The translations under genes were made by a program, and so were the position numbers. The notes below the pieces were generated by a model. The model had not been told where the DNA came from. It saw only the letters and a list, made by a program, of their open reading frames with translations, and did no database searches. Shown piece after piece: positions 12,201-24,200 of a stretch of DNA of 64,000 nucleotides. This DNA comes from Leuctra nigra (lineage: Eukaryota > Arthropoda > Insecta > Plecoptera > Leuctridae): NCBI GenBank assembly GCA_934045905.1, contig OW203763.1:46245494-46309493 (forward strand), written 5' to 3'. The first letter of the stretch is position 1; each line of letters opens with the position of its first letter.

Positions 12201-15200
12201 ATGTGATCGAGCCAATTCGCCACACAGAAACCAAAGCAGTCTGTATCGTATCAAAGAAGAATAGCGGAACGTAAAACGACGTGCGAGTATATTCTGTTTC
12301 CCTGATATCTTCAGTGTTCACGATGGCAACTGGCGTGACGCGATTGCGATGTTTCGGTCTATTGATGATCTTCACAGCATCCCTGGACCTCTCATTTGAA
12401 TATATATCCATGAAGGTATCATCGCTTATACAAATTGAAAAATAATATATGAAAAAAAAGTTTTCCGGGATCGGGAATCGAACGCGTTATGCAGAAACCG
12501 AAGCCAGCCGCCTTCCTAACATGAGCTATCAGTCCGATGGGAATTAGAGCCGCTGTTTAGTGTATCAAAGAAGAAGGGCGGAACGTAAATAATGATAATT
12601 TCTCCACTTCCGGTTTGAAATTTTGTTTTTTTCTTGAAAAGGAGTGTATAGCAATACATTGTCTTTAATGATGCCAAATTTCAAAACTCTCGGTGGACCC
12701 GTTTGATTTTTAAAGCTATTCAATTTAAAATTGGAATAACTTCACTTCCGGTCAAAATTTTCCAGATTTTCTTTCAAAGATTCGTGTAATAATTATGACT
12801 CTATGTCTCTGCCAAATTTCAACTCTCTAGAACAAACCGTTCAACCTGTGGAGAGGGGCAAACAAATTGACCGTGGTAACCTAACTAACTAACTAGCCAG
12901 CCAGCCAGCTAGCAAAAAAAAAATCCATGCATATTTGAGCCCCAAAATTCACCCCGAAGGGATGATCGCAGCAATTTGAAATTTGGTGGGTGTTGTCACG
13001 TGGCTAAATATACCCGATAACCATGGTTTTCAACTTTCATTTCACACTGCTTGCATGCGTACTGACACCCCGAAAACGAGCGTGAAGCGCTTGCAGTATA
13101 CAGTCGTGGTAGTAAGCTCGTCGTTTATAAAAAGTAGACCTCGTATTGACACGGTGCTTGGCAGCGTCGAGCTAACGCCCGACTAGATTGTCAACACTAA
13201 CTTGACGTCGTTTTCACTCGATACACACCACTCTCAGTAAATAAGAAACGAAGAAAAATTATTTTAAAGAAAATATGTACCTATCAACTCTATCGGCTTT
13301 GGTTTGATGGTTCACGGCCCTCTACCTTATGAATTCTGACCAAGAGAAAATACGAAAAATAACGTTTGAAGTTTCTTGCCGTGATGAAGTTTTCAATGTA
13401 TTGTACGGGTTTGGGCAGTTATTGTGTGTTAAAATAAATGTTTTTCAAGCACAAAAGGATAAGGAATGCGTCTGAGGAGAGTTTCGGCTATTTAATAATT
13501 TACAAAAAGCAGAAGACGTAATTTTAGACGTGATGGGCAATGAAAGTCAACCATTTTATATAAATTGATCGTGAGGCGCGCAGGCGTTCCCACAGACAGA
13601 ACTGTGTAACTATAAGTAAGATTAGCGAAACAAAAAATTAAAAATGTTCCAAGGGATAACCCTAAGTTTGTCTTTTATCTAATCACGACTTAAATTTCAA
13701 ATCATTTGGTCAACACATTTCGTCTCCAATTGTATCCAAAAAAGTGTCTACAAAAAGCAGCAAAATCGCTCATTCTTGTACCACCTTAAAGTTTTCAAAA
13801 TAATGGTGTTTTCCTGCCATACAGTTCAAGAGCAAGTTGTGATGTGCGATTTTATGACCTTTCAATCATTAAATTCGATGTTAAATGTATGACTAATATC
13901 AAATAATTAGTATAAAAGTGACCGTATGGTGTGTGGTATTCCAGATCAATTGTAGAAAGTATAACTATGAGAAGAGCAGTATTTTTTCAATTTAAATTTT
14001 TCCGGAAAATTAACATCTCTATACATTTGTAAGTGATTGTGTATTTATAAATTATAAGTCATTGTGTAAGAGAATACTTCAATAATAACTGTATTTGTTG
14101 AGATCAGTCAAATGGCAAATTGATAAAGCTTGATTACATCATTCCAAAAGTTTGCAAAACAAAATCAAGAATAGGTATGTACTCTGTGGTGGGTACGAAT
14201 TTTAGAACAATTGCGTATTCAATATGTTGTACAAAAACAAAAACTTGTAAAATAACTGCCAAGCACCTTCCCACTTAAAACAATTGAGATCTAAAAGAAG
14301 GGCCAAGCAATAATATATTGTTTAAACATTTTCGCACTTAAAATTCATGAAAACATTTCGCCCAGCTACTGCCGCCAAGCACAACACTATAAACCTAACG
14401 TTGTGTCCAAATTTGAAGAATACAATCTAAGTGAACCATCATTGTAAACTTTAACAAATTATAAAAATTAAAAACGACTTAAAAATAAATTTAAAATCGA
14501 AATTAAAAAAATTAAAAATAAAGCTAGGCGCATTGTGTCAAGAAGAAGGCAACATAAGAAAGAAGATGACGATAAAGGAGCCGAAGAAAGACAGAAAGTA
14601 GGAAGAAGATAGAAGAAGTCTTCATGGTCGGTGCAAATTCAATGCGGCAAGCTTTATTTTTAATTTTTTTAATGACATCACAACATGCCTTTATTACTGT
14701 TAAAATATCCCATAACATTTGAAATGGATTTTTACAAATGAAAATGTTATTTCTTTGGCGAGAAGTGTGTTTATCATTATTATTAAAATGTGAACTGGTT
14801 TGAATGTCCGCAGGTTTGATGGTGTAACGTCGATGCTGTATCACTCGCGAGGCATTGGCGAGGGTTTCAGCGGCAACTACGATGAGTACTTTGGTTTGAA
14901 TGTCGACACGGAAGCGTTGCTCTATCTGACCATCGCTAATGAAATGCTGCACACACTTTATCGTGATATCATCACTATTGCGGAGGTACATTCTCACTTC
15001 TCAACATTAGAAGGTGTTGCATGATCATGGGAATTTTGTTCGTATTTTGATGATTGAGGGGAATGCCGAGTGTAGGTACGTCAACTGTTATAATGATAAA
15101 ATATTTCAAATAGATACTACATTTTTGAATATTGAATTGAATATTGGAAGCAAACATTTTGGAATATTCGCACACATCTAATCAGTACTATGAAGGAATA

Positions 15201-18200
15201 GGTTTGGTTCAGAGGTAAGACTTTGAACTTGTATTCCAGAGGTCCGGGGTTCCTACTAATAGGCCACGACCGCCTCTTTCCTACCTTCCATCCTTAACTA
15301 TTCTTCACAATCATATCCCAATCATAATCATAATTAGGGATGGGACGATTCCGATTCTTCCAATTCCTCCGATTCTTAGAGAATCGGAAGAATCGCGATT
15401 CTTTACTTTTTAAGCCATTTTCGCGATTCCGATTCTTAAATTTTCGCGCCAGTTTCTTGCTATATTTTTTTAAGTTCCCAGACAATTTTTCAATTGTTTA
15501 ATCATATTTTAAATATACTTGTTGTGTAAGGTATATATTGAAAATAAATCTCTAAATGTTATCAAATAAAATAAGGAAATATGTAATATCAAGAAAGATA
15601 TTGATTGCTTGATAGTTGTTATTTATATCCTGATTGCATCTGTGCACCAGTGAGATTTTGGTCAGCTGTGACATCATGCATGTACCTACTCAATTAAGGT
15701 GATACTAGCGCACGGCCGTTTTAGAAAATTGAGAGAGAAAAATTGTTTCATAAGTGAGTGTAACTTTTACAGGATGTTCACATGATCAGTCTGATTGGAT
15801 ATTAGTAGCACTTTTTCATTTTTGATTATTGCATCGTTAATTAGGCGCCGGTTATTCAACAAAATCACACAAAACTCAGAAATTTGCGATACGATTGGAG
15901 ACCAAACCCGTTAATTGATCTCAAATTTTAATCATGATTAGATGAAAGACAAACTTAGGGTTATCACTTGGCACATTTTTGAAATTTTATTTTATACGGC
16001 ACCCAGGGAGACAAGAAAATAGCTAATTTTTCACCAAAAATCCACTAATTATTACTAATTAACGAAACAAAAAATTAAAAATGTACCAAGGGATAACCCC
16101 AAGTTTGTCTTTTATCTAATCATGATTAAAATTTCAAATAATTTGGTCTACCCATTTCGTCTCCAATCGTATCGCAAAAAGTGTCTACAAAAAGCAGCAA
16201 AATCGCTCGCGCTTGCAGCACCTTAACAAGTACTAGATAGTGAAAATTAAAATTTTTCTATTATCATTTAATAAAGAATCGGAATCGATCAAGAATCGTT
16301 TCAAAGAATCGGGATCGGAATCGTGAAATATTGGAATCGTCCCGTCTCTAATCATAATCATTCATCCATCATTATTACTATGAGCCTAGCTGCAGATAAG
16401 TGTGACGTTAAACACTACAAATCAGTTAAATATGAATATCAATTATTTGAATATTTAATCCTTTAAGGATGAAATTAAGTTGAATTAAGTGGAGGATATG
16501 GGGAGGAGGTCGACCTAACGGGCCCGATCCGGGGGAGTCCAGCACTGGTGGGAAGGCCAGGCCGGAATGTGGACGGACCGGGGGGAGTGAGGATTCGGGC
16601 CGGCAGAACCTGTTTTCAGGGGGATCACCATCTCAAGGGGGAAGGCCGGCCCGATGGGGACCGCAAAGTCAAGGGAGGGCATGGTTAGGCCGATCCTGGC
16701 TGCTCTTTGTCTGGACCTCACCACTGACCTGTCCGGCATGGGTAGCCCTTACACATGAGCATATGCTCGCCGGCTTAGCTGCAATGGTTCATTGGCCAAC
16801 ACAAACCCCACCACCACGATAAGGTGGCAGCCATCGGTGGGGTGTCCGGCATGGGTAGCCCTTACACATGAGCATATGCTCGCCGGCTTAGCTGCAATGG
16901 TTCATTGGCCAACACAAACCCCACCACCACGATAAGGTGGCAGCCATCGGTGGGGTGCATGATGAATATGTCTCTGTGTGCTCAGGATGTGTCGGGAATG
17001 CCGGCGCTGTGCCGGCCGGTGGCTGAAGGAGGCACCGGGTTCGACTACCGCCTGGCGATGGCGATCCCGGACAAGTGGATTAAGCTGCTCAAGGAAGTGA
17101 GCGACGACGACTGGGACATGGCCAACATTGTTCACACCTTGACAAACCGCCGGTGGATGGAGAAGACCGTTGCTTATTGCGAATCACACGATCAGGTACC
17201 AAGTCTTCAGGTTCAGCGACTAACTAATACAGGTTAACTAAATGTTGGATTAAGTTTGCAGCACAGGCAATCGCCAATCGGATAAAAAGTCTATTAATAA
17301 TGCAGAACTGATTCGCGTAATCTTTGAGATACTGAGTGCTACTCAAAAGTTCGTTGAACAGGACCAGAAAAACTTGACGTAACTTCTAGATTCCACCATC
17401 GTATTCAAAGTAGTTCCTTTTGGCATGTCTCATAATATTCATAAATTGCCAGATTCATAAAAAGTATTATCTCCTAATACGTAATATCATTTGTATTATT
17501 TGTATTTAACATAGTGTTATGGTATTTAATCAAGAGATAATACGTAATAGCAGTGATCCCTGGACGAAGTGCAAATGTTGGGAATGCTGCAGGCTCTGGT
17601 GGGTGACAAGACCATTGCGTTCTGGCTGATGGACAAAGAGATGTACACACACATGTCCGTCCTCTCGGAGCCGTCTGCAGTCGTTGACCGAGGCATCGCG
17701 CTGCACAAGATGATACGACTGCTGACACATGCGCTGGGCGGCGAGGCGTATCTCAACTTCATGGGTGACCACATTCTTTCACTCTTCAGATGCAGACAAA
17801 TCATCGCCTCACAATTGCATTGTTCTTTGTCCAATTTTCACTTTCTTATTATTTTTCTTCCCAGTCCTCCTATTCCACCAATTTGTTGTCAAATGTTCTC
17901 TAAGCCACATCAGTACAGCAGAAACCAGTTTGTTTTCCTATGTTCCGCCGTGTATTGTTTAACTTGAACTGTCATTTACTCGATATTGAAAAGTTGGACA
18001 TAGGACACTTGCATTGTGAGGCGACGAAATGTCCGATGTCACATGGAATGGACTATAGGGCTCAGGAACTGGAACCTAGGACTATAAATCTACTGTCGTA
18101 GGGATATGAGTCTTCCCAGTTTAGTTTAAGCGGTTTAAACAAGGTCAGTCGTAAGACCACTGCTCCAATCACAAACAAAATATTCAACCAATCAGCGTGA

Positions 18201-21200
18201 CGCGTTGTCAGCTGTTGACATTGACCTAGTCATGAGCGTTTTCAAGATGGATGACGCTCAATGTTTCCGAGGATAAAGTGTATTTTTAACATTTCTGGTC
18301 AAAGTAGTAATGAAGCGTGTCATTTGTTCACCCTCCTCTTCTAATAACATCGACTTGGACAGCACAGCACAGCACAAATTCTTAACAGTATGCACGTAAC
18401 AGGTGGGAGATGTCTGAATTTAGCCGTGATTTACCATCTATTTTACTGTTCATAACATGTTGTATTGTTTTAAAAGATATGTAAAATAATATACACTAAT
18501 ACCTACATTGAACTGTCAGAAAGACGTTAATATATCTTGGACAACAATCTAATTTCTCCATGCGACACAAGTTCAATCGAAACAAACGGATATTTTTCTA
18601 GTTCATACTTTTCTTGTAACTATGCACTGGCACGACGCCTACAGTGTACACTCTCGCACAAAACTAACGACACAAATATACTCAAATGAAACTATACCAG
18701 TGCCAGCTTTGATCTTCATAAAGATATTGCGTTAGCACACATGACTTGTCAACTTCAGCCAATGAAGAAAGTGTGCATGAAAGAATGTACTTATTTTCCA
18801 GTCTCACACAAGGAAATAAGAGCGCCATGCTCATACTCTTTTGATCTGCGGTAGTTGACAGAAATCACGCTAGGTGCTCTGCTGCCAACTGGTGCCGAGA
18901 TAGAATAAAAGGCTCCACTTGAATAATGTGGGTGAGCCATCAAGTCTCCAGTGGTTAATTTGTAAAATAATAAGTGGGCGGACGCTCGGTGATGTCAGGG
19001 AAACATATTTGCTTAATGAAAACAATGGGGGGTTTGGGGGGAGGGCCCCCCAACATAATGCGGGTCCGGGGCGCTTAGCCTCGGGAAAATTTTGAATTTC
19101 AGGACCAAATTTGGTGCCTTTTTACTCGATTTGTACACAATTTTAAGAGAAGTTTTACTTCTATGAAAAATAAGTGGGCGGACGGCGTCCACCCTGAAAA
19201 AAGAGTGGGGGGACGCGTCCGCCCTCGTCCGCCCCCAAATTAACCACTGCAAGTCTCATATTCCTACCAACAATCATCCTAGCGGGAACCCAAATGAATT
19301 TCTGTTCTGGTACTGATGCCTTCAAATTGGTTCCTTACAATTCAGATTAAACACTTTTTTATTTAACTTACAGTCACAATAAATTGCATAACTAAGGCAA
19401 GAAATGTCTGTAACAGAGATACACTATTTGAAAAACTGTAAATTGTAATTTGATGAGATTGAATTAACAATTTTATGAATTTAATTATGTATGTACATTT
19501 ATGGGACCAGTATGGGACCCAAATATAGTGTAAAATAAATATTAGATGAAACCCGTGATATTATTAATGATAAAATAGTACGATGTATCGTCGTAATGCA
19601 TCCTCCCAATATTTAATGAAACAATGTTCGCAAAAATTCCGGTTTCAAAAAAATACCGGTTCTTTTTGGTTCCGGGTTCCAGTCCCTGGGTAGGAAAGGA
19701 GGAAGACGAACCAGAGAAAGTAGGAGATGAAACCTGGTAGATACCAATGAAACCAACAGCTTTACGTCTCTTCTATAAAGGATGTGACATTGACAACATT
19801 GAGAGCCTTATACAGGTCATCGAGGGAGGTCATCCCACCTCCACCTCGATGACATATATTTAGTCACCCATCCCAGTACTGACCCCGCTCAATGTTGATT
19901 AATCTCGGAGATCTGACGAAAACCTTGGTATCAAATACTCCAGCGTTTGGGTTTCAAAGATGCAGTTCATTTTGATGGCTAGTTGGATTCCCATGTAAGA
20001 TTAAGGAATGTGAAACTGAAAATGATTGTGTTTTATCTTCGTGTAGGCAATGAATTTGGTCACCCTGAATGGCTCGACTTCCCTCGGATTGGCAACAATG
20101 ACTCGTACCATTACGCCCGCCGCCAGTGGCAGCTCGTCGACGACCAGATACTGAAGTATCGCTTCATGAATGAGTTTGATGCGGCGATGAACCACTTGGA
20201 GAACACATATGGCTGGCTTCACAAGGATCCGGTACGTTCACTCATTTCTTCACTACATTACCTTGAGAGGGGTCCAATTTCACTTAGTTTACCCATTGGC
20301 GGATTTTGACGAGTGCAACTCGACATATTTTTATATTGCCATTCTGTTTGACGAGGGTATCTTACCAGTTCAACTTTTAACTTGTTCAACTTGTATTAAA
20401 AGATGCATGGTTCCTATGAAGCTCTATGTAGTACACCTTGAAAATGGAATCCCAATTTCCATACAAGTTTTTATCTTAAAAAATCATATTCCGATAGTTT
20501 AATATATATTTTTTTATTCAGGTTGGGCTAAAGTTTTTTAAAAAAACTTTCTCAGGAATTCTATGAAAGAATAATATGTTATATTAATATTATTAATATT
20601 AAATAAAAATATGAATATAGTTTTTTTATGACCAAAGTTATTCTTTTACACGTGATTTCAATAATGTAACTTTTAATGTAACTCTTAGCTGTTTTCACAC
20701 TACACCACTTAATCCTCGGGTCAAACACAGGGGTTTACAACTCGAGTCTGTACCCAGGGTTTGACCTGGAGGCCAATTGACGACTAGAACTCTCCGCCCA
20801 CTGATACGTCACGAGTCACGTGACCGAGTGGCGGGAAAATGATTGTGGGCCAGATCGTGGCCGCGCGCTATAGAACTACATAGGGAAGTCAGTTCGGTTG
20901 ATGCATGAATCGTATTTCAGCAGTGGCGGCCGGTGCCTTGTCCAGTAGGTGGGTCGCAGTACCGAAGTTGTCCTCGACTCCACAGGGGGTCTGGGGGGAA
21001 CCCCCAGCCGCTGAAGCGACCCCGCCGGAGGCGGAAATTTTTGAAATAATAAACACTATCAAGTCGCAAGTTAATGATTTGGGAGCGTTCCATTTAAGTT
21101 TAGTGTAGTTGAGAAATACGTATTCAAACGCACTAATTACGTCGTGCAGGAAGTAGTTTCTTCTGTCGCAGTAATATCAAAATCAGCAGGGTTTCCTCTG

Positions 21201-24200
21201 TTTCCGCACCACTCAGGAAGTAGTAGAAATATTAGTTATTGGGGGGTTTTTTATCAGGTTTCCCCCATAGCCGTCTCATTTTCATCTTGCATAATATAAT
21301 TCCATTTTATTTAAATAACCATAATATTGTTGATGATTCTTATATTGTCGCATGCATTCTTTAAAGTATTGTTGAGTTTACCATCAAATCAACAATGAGT
21401 CTGGTAGCGATTGGACGAATTTTCCTATTGTTGTAAAAATTCGTTTCTTAGTGCGCATATAGATACGATGGCATTTTCGATGATTTTGGAAAACATTGAT
21501 TGGCTTATATTTCTATCAAGTAAATAACAGCAAGCAAGGAAAACAAAATAACGCGTTTGTAGCTCACAACCACACAGCCATTTGTGCCTTTCCATCCAAA
21601 GATAAAAACATTCATCTGAGAATGTTGTGTTCTTCTAAGACACACAGCTCAACAAAGTTGTTGCGCCACTTACATTGTGAGTCTAGTCGAGTAGGCGACA
21701 ATGATGATACTGATACTGATGAACAAAACATAATTTACACCGGAGCCCAAGTCTTGAAAAAAGCGTTTTGAAACCGTCTGGCGTTTTCATTGATCAAAAT
21801 GTAAAAATGTTGAAGGCTAAAGTATAGTCGTCTACTTTTTTACGTTTTGATCAATGAAAACGCCAGACGGTTTCAAAACGCTTTTTTCAAGACTTGGCCT
21901 CCTGCTATTATTTAATTTATCTGAAGAAATCCATAAGAAAAACATTAGCGCTGCAAAGCGATTAGCGGGAACGTTGAGTGATGGACAAGAAGTATGATTC
22001 GCGAGCTAGAAACATCAAGACCCGATGATTGCCGAATGCCGTCGGCTCAAAGATTCTGTGCCCCAAACCCGCGGTTCGGTTCGAACTCTGCTATGGCGAG
22101 AACACACGAGCGCATGCGTCAACTTCTAGAATGACGTCACGAATGGGGCATGGTATTAGCTGTGCCCCTGGTTGCCTACCCAGCCAGGTGCCACTAAGAT
22201 TTCAAGCGGGCGACGCAATATACAATAATTTCATTGATTTGGAGAGCGTATGGATGGAAGTTTCAACATTTTACATTATATATGAACATTTAATTGTTCT
22301 CGAAATAAATAAATCAATAAGAAATTACATAAATAATATTTTTTTAGGTAGTATAACCAGATATTTTAGGTGGGGCACGTGCCCCTGTGCCCCAATGCAC
22401 CAGCCGCCACTGTATTTCAGTGATGAAAATGGCAACGAAATGTGTTGTGTCGGGGTGTAACATCAGCATAAAGGTTCCCTGAATAACATTTCATGGATTT
22501 TCTAGTAACTTTGTTGTGAGAAAAGAGAGAATTATAAGAATTCGGTGGGATGAACGGCTGTATGCGTGTTGGCAAAGAGACCACATTTTATTTGCTTGTT
22601 TTATTCCCTACAAACCTATTATCATGAACTTGACTCTTGATCATCCTGCTATATAGGTAATTACCAAGTGCAATCCACACACTTACCTCCATACCTAGAC
22701 GAAAATATGTACTTCTAGTTTAGACCTGAGAGTAAAAGAAACCACCAACAATCTGTTTGTAGGTAAGTGGGTGGGTATAGGTAGGTATGTAGAAATAAAC
22801 AACAAATCGTCAATAAATCCGTGAATAATAAACATCCGTAATAAAAATAACGTTCACCAGTGAATTATTCCTATTTATTATAACTGTAGATTGCTTACAC
22901 AAATCTAAAGAGTAAGAAATATTCAGCTTCCCGCGATGTCAAAAGCCAGGTATCAACGCATTTTTCTGAAGTCCATATCTCTGTATAATATCCACTCACA
23001 AACAAACTGTAACATTCTTTGAGTAGCCAGTGGCTTCCCACCTTGCCTACATACTTCATAAATGAACTTGGATGAAAACAATATAACTTTTTTAACGATT
23101 TTATCCACGTAAGTTACTGCAGGAATCTTACGGCAGAACTTTGCCCACAGTAGGTTGCCGGGAGGAGTGGGGCGAAGTTAACTCCGCCCCATTCTACTTG
23201 TCAATTCTCGAGATTCACGTTTACAAACCGTTTTACGTTTGCACTGTATAAAACTTGAAACAGTTGACAACTATTGGTTAGACTTCAACTTTTTTACATT
23301 TTAAGCAATGAAACCGTGACACGGTTTCTAAACGTTCTCAAGAATTGGCCCCCAGGGTCCAAATATTGAATGTGTTTACACTACAATGTATTTACACTTT
23401 TGTCATGTCATTGAACAAAACCAATCAAGAAAGCAGTGAATACCGTCAGATATCTTTGTTTTTCTTTTTCAAACATCAAATGCCTCTGTCAAAATCAAAA
23501 TGTAGCAATGATTGGCACAGTTTGTTGAAGCTTTGGATATTAAAGGTAATAATTTAATAAGTTACCTAGTTCATTTATTAATGAAGTATCATGCAAACAT
23601 TTCCATTATTTTGTGTTTCAAGTAATATGATAAGATAACAGAGCTCACGTGGATAAAATGGTAACTAGTTTCTTCTCGAGTCAAATTTGCCCCGGGTTGA
23701 AACCCAGGGATGGACTGGGGTTTTAGTTTCCGCGGGTTGAACCCCGGGAGATCAGGTGTAAACACGATTTATTTCTTGACTCGGGTTGAACTGAGGTTTC
23801 AACCTAGGGAAATAGTGTAGTGTGAAAGCAGCTTTACTGTCCTGTTATTTGCTCCTATATGAATGCCTTGTCAGTTTTATGCTCCAGAGGATGAAGTAAA
23901 ACAACTCGAGTATGAAAATTATTCCGTTTTTCCCCTTGATGTAAGAGGAAGTCAGTATGTTGACAAATTCTATTGAGCCAGATACAAGTACCTAGTATAT
24001 TAATTTATTCAAAAATAAGCTATTTTCCTTGACTTGGTCCAAAATAACATATTGAGACAGCTAGATTTTAAGTTTTTAACCCAATTTGATCAAATTGGGT
24101 TAAAACTTAAAATCTAGCTGTCATAAGTAGGTATTATTTAATTGTTCGAGTATTGGATTGTGTATGGCTTGATTAGTCCTGCTACAAAAACTATGAACCT

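Larger units (their letters stand above)
5465..14813 (+). other. GBE1 intron (9.3 kb), transposon-rich
   Basis: No coding exon seen between the FDGF and FDGVT exons. A stretch near 5540-5940 is rich in atcgattc and gatatatcgat words and looks like a decayed MITE. Other content is listed separately: hAT MITEs, a CTA-flanked element, a diverged tandem repeat, SINE-like pieces and a pair of foldback elements. Confidence 0.75.
17765..20046 (+). other. GBE1 intron (2.3 kb)
   Basis: Contains the hAT MITE 18949-19249 and a repeat near 19270-19693 rich in gggaaccc and ccggttc words that recurs at about 53693-54070. No additional exon seen. Confidence 0.65.
20689..23832. mobile_element. 3.1-kb inverted-repeat transposon with a nested hAT element
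   Basis: Outer ends agctgttttcacactacacc ... and gtgtagtgtgaaagcagct are inverted copies, followed on both sides by subterminal blocks built on gactcgggttgaac-type words. A hAT element (20921-22412) lies inside. No intact transposase is readable. Superfamily unassigned. Confidence 0.6.

Noticed and set aside
12148..12240. Functional tRNA gene on the minus strand
   Set aside because: A-box and B-box matches are present, but I could not fold a convincing cloverleaf, and a related copy lies 300 bp away, so a SINE is more likely.
16515..17135. GC-rich ORFs around the 16986 exon on the minus strand
   Set aside because: They follow from GC-rich insertion and GBE1 exon composition; no domain seen.
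22429..22482. Possible THAP-type zinc finger start (MATKCCV ... SGCN) in the 20689-23832 element
   Set aside because: The two halves lie in different frames and both stop within a few codons; the remaining conserved Cys and His were not found.
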